Shown here piece by piece: positions 45,019 through 52,110 of a DNA stretch of 64,000 bases (its first letter is position 1; every line of letters starts with the position of its first letter). The notes beneath the pieces are model-generated. The model was not told the DNA's origin. It did no database searches and worked only from the letters and a program-made list of their open reading frames with translations. The stretch is from CAYMST01 sp964393115 (lineage in GTDB: Bacteria; Bacteroidota; Bacteroidia; Cytophagales; Cyclobacteriaceae), in the NCBI GenBank assembly GCA_964393115.1, contig CAYMST010000002.1:1-64000 (forward strand). The letters are read 5' to 3'. A program made the translations under genes and the position numbers.

Positions 45019-46008
45019 CTAATACCCCTCTATAAATGGGAGAAGTTGTGCATTACGCTGACCATAACTTACGAAAGTAATATCAAGATTCCATTCAGAG
45101 TATTTTGTCAGAACCTTATCAATTGCACCCAAGATCCAATCCATCTCATTTCCAAAAGCTCCTCCTCCTACCAGTGTTAAGAATAGTTTGTTACAATTGG
45201 TCTTGGAATAATTGATTATTGCGCATAACACTGTCGCTTCATAAGTAGCTTCCAAAATAAGCATTGCAAAACGTTGCCAATAAGCCGACTCCAGATGGGA
45301 ATACGCTACAGGCAAAGCTGAACAATACACCTGCGAAACTTTATGATGGCTATTATCAAGCGTTACTTGAGTATTCCATTGGATGCCTACTCGCAAAGCA
45401 TCTTTCAATCGCTTAGATTCACTCACAGTTTGCTTACTCAGAACAGAATTGACGTACAAAATACCTTTTTGATTTAACATAGCATAGCCATTGGTCATTT
45501 CCCAAAGTTGTAATTCAGGGTTACCAAGCAAAATTCCTATATCAGAGAGACAGTCTATTTGGACACCATTCGTTTGACCCAATTGATTGGCGACCGGAAC
45601 AAAGTAATTTCTGTAAATCGTACCCGCTCCACAAGCCACAGCGCAAGCAGGGCCTTGTGTAAAATCTAGTTCATAGATGCCCACACCTCGTTCTGGAGAA
45701 ACATGAGGCCCCATCATTTCAAGTAGGTTAAACTGAGACGCTGCTTGAAAAACTGCAAATTCATTTTCAGGATCTAGGTGTAGTTTTTGAACATCTCCAA
45801 TAGTTTCCGAGACCTTTATTTTTCCCTTTCTCACTGACAATTGGTCGACCTTATTTCTCAACTCTTCCAAAGAAGGAATTTCTAGAGTTCCTATCGTATA
45901 CCTTTTACCATTCACAAGTGAAAAGAGTTGATTTCCTAAAACCTTTAAGTTTTTGCGTACTTGCTCTGGAGACTCTTCCCTAAATCCAGTTAATGTCTCA
46001 AACCACAT
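45019..46008 (-). CDS. Unknown protein with macro-domain-like C-terminus
   Basis: The 329-residue soluble protein has conserved-looking stretches: Phe-Gln-Ala-Ala-Ser-Gln-Phe-Asn-Leu-Leu-Glu-Met-Met-Gly-Pro (about 87-101), Gly-Pro-Ala-Cys-Ala-Val-Ala-Cys-Gly-Ala-Gly-Thr-Ile-Tyr-Arg-Asn-Tyr-Phe (about 117-134) and, late, Leu-Val-Gly-Gly-Gly-Ala-Phe-Gly-Asn (about 281-289). The last resembles the ADP-ribose-binding loop of macro domains, and the first two resemble uncharacterised proteins I recall from algae and protists. No signal peptide. Function is unknown. An ADP-ribose-related role is only a hypothesis. Confidence 0.6.
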   Translation of the reverse strand: MWFETLTGFREESPEQVRKNLKVLGNQLFSLVNGKRYTIGTLEIPSLEELRNKVDQLSVRKGKIKVSETIGDVQKLHLDPENEFAVFQAASQFNLLEMMGPHVSPERGVGIYELDFTQGPACAVACGAGTIYRNYFVPVANQLGQTNGVQIDCLSDIGILLGNPELQLWEMTNGYAMLNQKGILYVNSVLSKQTVSESKRLKDALRVGIQWNTQVTLDNSHHKVSQVYCSALPVAYSHLESAYWQRFAMLILEATYEATVLCAIINYSKTNCNKLFLTLVGGGAFGNEMDWILGAIDKVLTKYSEWNLDITFVSYGQRNAQLLPFIEGY

Positions 46009-46076
46009 GATATTCTGAAGTTAAGGGAAATCAATTATTTCAAGTAGCGGGATCCAATAATTTTATTGAGACAATC

Positions 46077-46826
46077 TCAGTAAATCTTTTTATCTCCAAT
46101 GTACTTAGTAGAGTCAGTGATTATTTCATGCATCATACCAGCTTTTGATCGATTTATGATAGACCAAAAGGTATTTATCTCGGTGCTATTAGTATCGTCG
46201 ATAAAGTCTTCATCATATTCTGAATAGGTCACACAGTCAAAAGTTGAATCGGTGGACCATTTACCATGTTTACTTCCTGACCAGCCTCCATCGCCGCCTT
46301 CATATTCTAGTACTCCGATATTAATAATCTGCATAGTGTCTTTTTTGATAGTAGCCCCATACAGTGTTCTACAGCAACTTTCATTGTCATGATAAAAAGT
46401 CAGCATGTAGAAATGATCATATTCTTTTACGTTGTCAAATGTAAAAGCCTGATTGTAATTCTCCTCAGCATATAAATGATTTGGAAAACCAAAATCTATT
46501 TTTTTGGGCGTTATATATTTGGTTATGAAACTAGGTGGTAAGTAGCTAACGCGGCCATGCTTAATTAATGAAAAGCGTTCAATGCGTCCAGAATCTGGTA
46601 CTGCTCTAGTCCTGGAAATTAAGTTATCAAAGCTTAAAATGTTTTGTGGCCCATTGGCCTTAATAGGTAAAAATATAGAGCCAGACTCAATGGAGTCCTT
46701 CGATGCTTCAACAGTTTCATTACTTTCTACCTCTACTGCTATTGGGGCATTTGCCGTTTTCTTCGAAGAATATTTGCATGAAGAGAAAAATAACAACAAG
46801 AGTGTAAGTTTGAAAATAGCATTCAT
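46077..46826 (-). CDS. Hypothetical lipoprotein
   Basis: The 249-residue product has a short lipoprotein signal peptide with Cys17 (Phe-Phe-Ser-Ser-Cys), then a Glu/Ser/Thr-rich spacer to about residue 50 and a soluble domain. A Cys-Cys pair lies near 150 (Glu-Ser-Cys-Cys-Arg) and Gly-Gly-Asp-Gly-Gly-Trp-Ser-Gly near 178. No family recognised. It lies in a run of minus-strand hypothetical genes with gaps of 68-330 bases, so operon membership is uncertain. Confidence 0.7.
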   Translation of the reverse strand: MNAIFKLTLLLLFFSSCKYSSKKTANAPIAVEVESNETVEASKDSIESGSIFLPIKANGPQNILSFDNLISRTRAVPDSGRIERFSLIKHGRVSYLPPSFITKYITPKKIDFGFPNHLYAEENYNQAFTFDNVKEYDHFYMLTFYHDNESCCRTLYGATIKKDTMQIINIGVLEYEGGDGGWSGSKHGKWSTDSTFDCVTYSEYDEDFIDDTNSTEINTFWSIINRSKAGMMHEIITDSTKYIGDKKIY

Positions 46827-47056
46827 TTTTGTTCTTTAATTTAGATTGACTTAGTCCAAAGTTTTACGGATTCAATACTTCATATCGTCACATACTAAAA
46901 CCTCGCTTTACCTAGATTTAAATTTAGTTACTGGTAGGATATTATGTCTATTTGCTAAAATGAATCTAAAAAATGTATGTCTAATAATTTCTTTTTTATG
47001 GTAGTTAGTCAATTTTCCCATGACTTTAGAGTTTGAGATTTCAAGTCCAAGGATAT

Positions 47057-47078
47057 TTCCGAGCATAACTGTTCGGAA
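47057..47078 (+). promoter_or_regulatory. Hairpin upstream of the dioxygenase gene
   Basis: TTCCGAGCA (47057-47065) pairs with TGTTCGGAA (47070-47078) with one G-U pair and a TAAC loop, 36 bases before the likely start at 47115. It may be an operator or leader hairpin. Confidence 0.4.
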
Positions 47079-47114
47079 CCCACCACTCCATTTTTTGGTT
47101 AGTTGATTATAGCT

Positions 47115-47999
47115 ATGGAAAAAAGAACCTTCTTAAGAAAACTAACACTGGGTATCTCTGCGATGAGCGTTCAAAACATCACTTCCTTTTCAAAAAGTCT
47201 AGCTGAACTTTCAGAGACTGATTATACCATGCCTGCATTATTTGTTGGTCATGGCGCACCCATGTATGTGCTTGATGAAAATAAATACTCACTGGCCTGG
47301 CGAAAAATAGGAGCTGGTATGCCAAAACCTAAAGCCATCATCAGTATTTCCGCACATTGGCTCACAAGAGGAAAAACACTGGTTACAGCCATGCCAAAAC
47401 CAAAAACGATTTATGATTTTGGAAACTTTGATGACCGCTTATTTGAGTTGAATTATCCAGCCTCAGGGGCGCCACAGCTCGCAGAAGAAATTACCAAAAA
47501 CGTCAAGTATAGCCCCATACATCTCGACCATGACTGGGGGTACGATCATGGCACTTGGTGCGTGCTTTATCATATGTTCCCGAAGGCCAATATCCCTGTG
47601 ATTCAGTTGAGCATTGACTATGCAAGAGATGCAGACTACCACTTCCAACTTGCTAAGGAGTTAGCCTATTTGAGGAAAAGAGGGGTACTCATTATGGGAA
47701 GTGGGAACATTGTACATAACCTACGACTCATCAAGTTTCAAGAAGAGCTAATGTTTGATTGGGCACAAGAGTTTGATGATCGAGCGAAATGGCTAGTTGA
47801 TCAAGGGGATTTTCAAAGTCTCATTAAATATCGTCAGTTAGGACAAGCAGCACACCTTTCTATTCCTACTCCTGACCATTACTTTCCACTCATGTATACT
47901 TTGGGGCTAAAGACTAGCAGGGATAAAATTTCGTATCCAACTGAGGGAATAGCCTATGGTTCCACTTCTATGCGATCGGTAATGTTTTCGGAGACTTAA
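47115..47999 (+). CDS. Class III extradiol dioxygenase, YgiD/4,5-DOPA dioxygenase family
   Basis: The product, 294 residues from the ATG at 47115 (an in-frame ATG at 47103 adds four), has a Tat-like N-terminus, Lys-Arg-Thr-Phe-Leu-Arg-Lys, before a hydrophobic stretch, suggesting folded export. The metal-ligand histidines of the LigB superfamily are visible in Val-Gly-His-Gly-Ala-Pro, Ser-Ala-His-Trp, Ile-Val-His-Asn-Leu and Thr-Pro-Asp-His-Tyr. The conserved Asp-His-Gly-Thr-Trp is also present. Such enzymes open catechol rings, DOPA being the reference substrate. The physiological substrate here is unknown. It stands alone. Confidence 0.88.
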   Translation: MEKRTFLRKLTLGISAMSVQNITSFSKSLAELSETDYTMPALFVGHGAPMYVLDENKYSLAWRKIGAGMPKPKAIISISAHWLTRGKTLVTAMPKPKTIYDFGNFDDRLFELNYPASGAPQLAEEITKNVKYSPIHLDHDWGYDHGTWCVLYHMFPKANIPVIQLSIDYARDADYHFQLAKELAYLRKRGVLIMGSGNIVHNLRLIKFQEELMFDWAQEFDDRAKWLVDQGDFQSLIKYRQLGQAAHLSIPTPDHYFPLMYTLGLKTSRDKISYPTEGIAYGSTSMRSVMFSET

Positions 48000-48114
48000 C
48001 TAAAATATTCTTCCTCTACTATAAAGTGCTAATTTCAGGCACCGCGCTAAAAAATTCAAGTCTGTTTAGGGGAGATCATATTTTATAGTGCCGTTTCTAA
48101 GTAAAAATTGAACT

Positions 48115-48768
48115 ATGAATACTTTATTGACCTTAGCCTTGTTGGCAACTACGTCATTAGCTGCGCTTGCAGGGAATTATGAACTTGTTCCCAAAAATCA
48201 CTCACATAAATGGTTAAACGGCTCAGAATGGGCAATAGATGAACACGACGGCATTCGGCTGAAAGTACTATTTCAGGAATCTAGAGCCGGGAAACTAAAA
48301 TTTACCGTCAACGTCAGAAATCAAGGACAAAATGATGTTAACATAGATCCTGATTCTATCTATTATGTGGTTACCGAGTTTGGTGAAATAACGGTAAGGA
48401 CACAGAGCCCAACCATGAATAGAAGCCCTCGAACAAGAGTTTCTGGCCCTAGCGTGAAATCATTGAAAGAAAAATTCATGGCAGAAAATGATACTGTCTT
48501 TGTAGAAAAAGCAGATAAACTGCTAAAAAACGCTAAGCTTCTTGTTGGGCTAGGTTTCGTATTTGATTCGGATAATCTTGCCATTAATCGAGGCCACGAG
48601 AAGATAGATTATTACAAAGAGAATTTGTTGCTAAAGAATACCATTGAGCCAAAACAAGAATTAGAGAAGCTGTTGATCATCGATGAGATCGAGGAAGCAA
48701 ATGAACTCAACCTAGTAATATGGCTAAACAACAAGCCTTTTCAAGTCAAATTCAAGAAGCACGCATAG
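48115..48768 (+). CDS. Hypothetical exported protein
   Basis: The 217-residue product has a clear signal peptide with cleavage after Ala-Leu-Ala (about residue 19). The mature part looks beta-rich: Leu-Lys-Phe-Thr-Val-Asn-Val-Arg-Asn-Gln-Gly (about 61-71) resembles an immunoglobulin-like strand pair of the kind found in proteins that describe 'nonspecific' effects of added groups. A helical, Lys-rich segment follows near 115-145. No family recognised. It stands between the dioxygenase and the TonB-dependent receptor, with no evidence of shared transcription. Confidence 0.65.
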   Translation: MNTLLTLALLATTSLAALAGNYELVPKNHSHKWLNGSEWAIDEHDGIRLKVLFQESRAGKLKFTVNVRNQGQNDVNIDPDSIYYVVTEFGEITVRTQSPTMNRSPRTRVSGPSVKSLKEKFMAENDTVFVEKADKLLKNAKLLVGLGFVFDSDNLAINRGHEKIDYYKENLLLKNTIEPKQELEKLLIIDEIEEANELNLVIWLNNKPFQVKFKKHA

Positions 48769-48997
48769 CATAGCATTTGGTAACGGTAAACACCCTTATA
48801 ACTATTTTGATATAACATAGAAAGTCTATCTAAAGTCAAATTACGTTGAATCCATAATTGGTTATAAGCGAAAAAGGTGGCCCAGGCATCATTAAGCCTC
48901 AAAAATTAAATTCAACAAAAACAAAAATATTCACATCGCTAATAGGGGTAAATCGCAGGTTAGGTTTCATAGCCATGAAAAATAAATCATTACTAAA

Positions 48998-51340
48998 ATG
49001 CGACAAATTACCAACCTTATTGTCTTACTGTGCTTTTATATTCTCGGCCATGCTCAACAAATGACCCAGGTAATAAGAGGTACAATAACAGATACAGATA
49101 CTAAAACGCCCTTGTATGGAGTAACTATCCAGCTTCTCGATAGTGAGCAGCAAATTGGGGCCATAACTGACCAGAACGGTAATTTTCGAATCGATCCGGT
49201 CCCTGTAGGCAGAGTGAGTTTTAGAGTTTCCTATCTCGGATATGAAGAAAGGGTTTATTCCAATGTGCTGGTAGGTTCGGCAAAAGAAATCGTATTAGCC
49301 ATCGAGCTCACGGAGTCTGTTGACAAACTTGACGAGATAGTTATCCGTGGCGGAGAAGATAAGTCCGTGGTACAGAATGAAATGGCGATGGTCAGCGCAA
49401 GGTCCTTTTCAGTGGACGAAACACAACGTTATGCAGGTGCTATCAATGACCCCGCACGAATGGTCTCCGCGTTTGCCGGGGTGAATACTGATGCACAAGG
49501 CAACAATGATATCGTTGTAAGAGGAAACTCGCCGATGGGGGTTCTCTGGAGAATGGAAGGCGTGGAAATACCAAACCCCAACCACTTCGCTAATGATGGT
49601 GCTTCTGGTGGACCAATTAGTGCTTTGAGTAGTAACATGTTGGCAAATTCGGACTTCCTAACGGGAGCCTTCTCCCCTGAATATGGCAATGCCCTATCTG
49701 GTGTATTTGATATTAGGTTAAAAAAAGGAAATAATGAAAAACGACAATATACCATAGGATTGAGCACACTCGGTGTTGACCTTGCGGCTGAAGGCCCTCT
49801 CTCTAAAAAAAATACTGGCTCTTACCTCATAAATTATCGCTATTCGACACTAGACCTACTCGCCAGAACCGGTGTTTTAGACTTTGGAGGGGTACCTCGG
49901 TATCAGGACCTTTCGTTCAAAATCTGGACTCCAATAAGCGCATCACACCATTTGACTACTTTTGGATTACTCGGAAGCTACGGTATTCGGTCGAATACCA
50001 CTGCGCCTGAAGATGATGATCTCATCGTTTCTGAGGAAGAGTTTACAGGAGGACTTGGGACGGTCGGTCTCTCGCATCTCTACTTGGTCAGTCAACGTGC
50101 TTATTGGAAAAATACCGTTGCGGTATCTGGAACTAAAATTGGTGGAGGTTGGAGTATTCCTGATGAAACTGAGACCTTTTTCACCGTTTATGATGCCATT
50201 TTCCGTAATTCATCATTGACCATGATGTCATCTTTCAACTATAAGGTCAACGCTAAGCATAAATTGGAAGTTGGGGGAATACACAAACTTTTAGGCTATC
50301 GGTTAGACGCGGACGAATATAACTTTGAAGATGATGTACTAGAAAAAATACTTGATGACCAAGGAAGCTCCTCCTACAGTCAGCTGTTCAGCACATGGAA
50401 GTATCGCATAAGCCGATCATTGGATATGGTTGGTGGTATACATTACTTAAGGTTTAATCTAAATGGGCAACATTCCCTTGAGCCTAGGTTAAGTCTGAAG
50501 TTGAAATTAGAAGGAAACAAAAACTTCTCCATAGGATACGGACGCCATAGTAAACTACAAAGTTTGACCATGTATTTGGCCAAAGTAGAAGATGAGAATG
50601 GTCAATTGACCAATAACAAAGGTCTTGGACTGGCCAAAGCAGATCATTTCATATTGGGTTATGACCAGATGCTGGGTCAAAATACATACATGAAAGTTGA
50701 GGCATATTATCAATCGTTATTTAACATACCTATAGAAGACGTGGCGGGAAGTACTTACTCTATTCTTAACATTTCAGAAGACTTCCCAAGAAGGGTACTG
50801 ACCAATCAAGGAAAAGGAAGAAACTATGGGTTGGAGTTCACTGTTGAGCGATACTTCAGTCAAGGTTTTTACTATTTAACGACCTTGTCACTTTACAAAT
50901 CACTTTACACCTCACAAGACGGCGTTGAACGTTCTACCACATTTGACGGCAACTATACATTTAACTTTCTGTCTGGAAAAGAATTTAACGTCGGAGCAAG
51001 TACGAAAAATAAAGTGCTTTTCATCAATACCAAGATTGCGCTCGCAGGACCAAGAAAATACACACCCATCGATTTCGAAGCCTCTAATGAGTTAGGGGAT
51101 ATTGTAAGGGATGAAACAATGCCATTTTCCAAAAAAGGAGATGTCATTTTCAAAGCTGATCTAGCTTTCGGTATTCGACGCAATAAGGCGCGCAGCCGTA
51201 CCGAGTGGAAATTTGATATTCAAAATATCACCAACCACAATGCCTTGGTGGATGAATACTACGAGCCGGTAACCGGTAGTAGAATTAGAGGAGACCAACT
51301 ACCACTACTACCGACCATCAGTTATAAAATAGAGTTTTAA
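48998..51340 (+). CDS. TonB-dependent receptor with N-terminal carboxypeptidase-like domain
   Basis: The 780-residue outer-membrane protein has a signal peptide ending Gly-His-Ala-Gln (about 20) and a carboxypeptidase-regulatory-like domain (about 24-108: Ile-Arg-Gly-Thr-Ile-Thr-Asp ... Leu-Tyr-Gly-Val-Thr-Ile-Gln-Leu). A plug domain (about 125-235; Ile-Val-Val-Arg-Gly-Asn-Ser-Pro) precedes a beta-barrel ending with Phe. It is not SusC-type: it is shorter, lacks the SusC signature, and has no SusD partner. Such receptors import siderophores, vitamins, peptides or metals. The substrate is not predictable here. Confidence 0.93.
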   Translation: MRQITNLIVLLCFYILGHAQQMTQVIRGTITDTDTKTPLYGVTIQLLDSEQQIGAITDQNGNFRIDPVPVGRVSFRVSYLGYEERVYSNVLVGSAKEIVLAIELTESVDKLDEIVIRGGEDKSVVQNEMAMVSARSFSVDETQRYAGAINDPARMVSAFAGVNTDAQGNNDIVVRGNSPMGVLWRMEGVEIPNPNHFANDGASGGPISALSSNMLANSDFLTGAFSPEYGNALSGVFDIRLKKGNNEKRQYTIGLSTLGVDLAAEGPLSKKNTGSYLINYRYSTLDLLARTGVLDFGGVPRYQDLSFKIWTPISASHHLTTFGLLGSYGIRSNTTAPEDDDLIVSEEEFTGGLGTVGLSHLYLVSQRAYWKNTVAVSGTKIGGGWSIPDETETFFTVYDAIFRNSSLTMMSSFNYKVNAKHKLEVGGIHKLLGYRLDADEYNFEDDVLEKILDDQGSSSYSQLFSTWKYRISRSLDMVGGIHYLRFNLNGQHSLEPRLSLKLKLEGNKNFSIGYGRHSKLQSLTMYLAKVEDENGQLTNNKGLGLAKADHFILGYDQMLGQNTYMKVEAYYQSLFNIPIEDVAGSTYSILNISEDFPRRVLTNQGKGRNYGLEFTVERYFSQGFYYLTTLSLYKSLYTSQDGVERSTTFDGNYTFNFLSGKEFNVGASTKNKVLFINTKIALAGPRKYTPIDFEASNELGDIVRDETMPFSKKGDVIFKADLAFGIRRNKARSRTEWKFDIQNITNHNALVDEYYEPVTGSRIRGDQLPLLPTISYKIEF

Positions 51341-51401
51341 CCCAATATGCTGTTTCAATTCTAAAATATTTCAGAATTAAATAAACATTTAGCCAAATCA
51401 T

Positions 51402-51433
51402 TTTTGAATATTTCGAATTAACTTCTAAATTTG
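51402..51433 (+). promoter_or_regulatory. Bacteroidota-type promoter of the tRNA-His gene
   Basis: TTTG at 51402-51405 (-33) and TAAATTTG at 51426-51433 (-7) match the phylum consensus with exactly 20 bases between. Transcription should start near 51440, about ten bases before the tRNA. Confidence 0.75.
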
Positions 51434-51449
51434 CCGTCCTTTTCATACG

Positions 51450-51526
51450 GTGGATGTAGCTCAGTTGGTTAGAGTAGCGGGTTGTGGTTCCGTTGGTCGT
51501 GGGTTCGAATCCCATCTTCCACCCCA
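51450..51526 (+). tRNA. tRNA-His (anticodon GTG)
   Basis: The cloverleaf folds by eye. The 7-bp acceptor has one T-T mismatch (position 6-67), the D arm is GCTC/GAGT, the anticodon stem closes a TTGTGGT loop with anticodon GTG at 51484-51486, and the T arm carries TTCGAAT. CCA is encoded at 51524-51526. A G lies at 51449 (-1) opposite discriminator C73, the identity pair for histidine tRNA. It is preceded by a good promoter and followed by a long terminator hairpin. Confidence 0.95.
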
Positions 51527-51538
51527 TAAAAGGCCTTT

Positions 51539-51614
51539 GGGACTATCCAAAAAGCTTCGAGCTCCATCCCTTCTAGTTTACTAGTAGGGGTGCTTTTTGG
51601 ATGGTCCCTTTTTT
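51539..51614 (+). terminator. Rho-independent terminator of the tRNA-His gene
   Basis: A 17-bp stem, 51539-51555 with 51592-51608 (one G-T pair), is followed by six T residues at 51609-51614. A further imperfect stem occupies the 36-nt loop. It is the clearest terminator in the window. Confidence 0.85.
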
Positions 51615-51708
51615 ATTGATCCCCATTGGTAGCAGCAACACGCCAAGTGTTGAAACTAGTTGAGCACCTGTCATCGATCGCCAGTTCTTTGCATTCATCA
51701 AATCCATT

Positions 51709-52062
51709 ATGAGAAAGTTATATCATTTAAGTACGTGCAGTACGTGTCAGCGTATTATTAAAAACCTGGATATTTCAGGTTCAGGACTAATACTTCAGGA
51801 CATTAAAACAGAAAAAATCACCACTGAGCAACTTGAGGAGATGTCCCGGCTAGCAGGTGGTTATGAGCCCCTATTTAGCAGAAGGTCTATGAAGTACAAA
51901 AGTATGGGACTGAAAGATAAGGTACTGTCAGAAGACGACTATAGAAACCTAATACTCGAAGAGTATACTTTCTTGAAGAGGCCGGTTTTTATAATCGATG
52001 GTAAGATTTTTATCGGAAACTCTAAGAAAGTGGTTGAATTGGCTGAAAAAGCTCTTTCATAG
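51709..52062 (+). CDS. ArsC/Spx family thioredoxin-fold protein
   Basis: The 117-residue protein has the ArsC/Spx/YffB fold: an N-terminal Leu-Tyr-His-Leu-Ser-Thr-Cys-Ser-Thr-Cys-Gln motif (Cys-x-x-Cys, about 10-13), Ile-Lys-Thr-Glu-Lys-Ile-Thr near 34, and the C-terminal Phe-Leu-Lys-Arg-Pro-Val-Phe-Ile-Ile-Asp-Gly-Lys with the conserved Arg-Pro. Members act as arsenate reductases or as regulators of RNA polymerase. Which applies here is not clear, and no ars genes are adjacent. It converges on the SNF2 gene, with only ten bases between stops. Confidence 0.8.
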   Translation: MRKLYHLSTCSTCQRIIKNLDISGSGLILQDIKTEKITTEQLEEMSRLAGGYEPLFSRRSMKYKSMGLKDKVLSEDDYRNLILEEYTFLKRPVFIIDGKIFIGNSKKVVELAEKALS

Positions 52063-52070
52063 TTCACCTG

Positions 52071-52110
52071 GCTTAAGCAAGGAGACCCGCTATATCCTCC
52101 TTGCTTAAGC
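52071..52110. terminator. Inverted repeat spanning the SNF2 stop codon
   Basis: GCTTAAGCAAGGA (52071-52083) and TCCTTGCTTAAGC (52098-52110) are exact inverse copies around a 14-nt loop. The whole hairpin is inside the last codons and stop of the SNF2 gene and just past the ArsC-like stop. It is probably a bidirectional terminator, although no T run is visible. Confidence 0.5.

Noticed and set aside
42502..46826. Secretion, toxin or polymorphic-toxin cluster
   Set aside because: No toxin, immunity, VgrG, Hcp or nuclease motifs were found; the genes are envelope-like but unrelated to those systems.
48858..49064. 68-codon frame before the TonB-dependent receptor
   Set aside because: Overlaps the receptor start in another frame; low-complexity Lys/Asn-rich translation.
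51709..52062. ArsC-like protein as part of an arsenic resistance operon
   Set aside because: No arsR, arsB or acr3 gene nearby; Spx/YffB-like roles remain equally possible.
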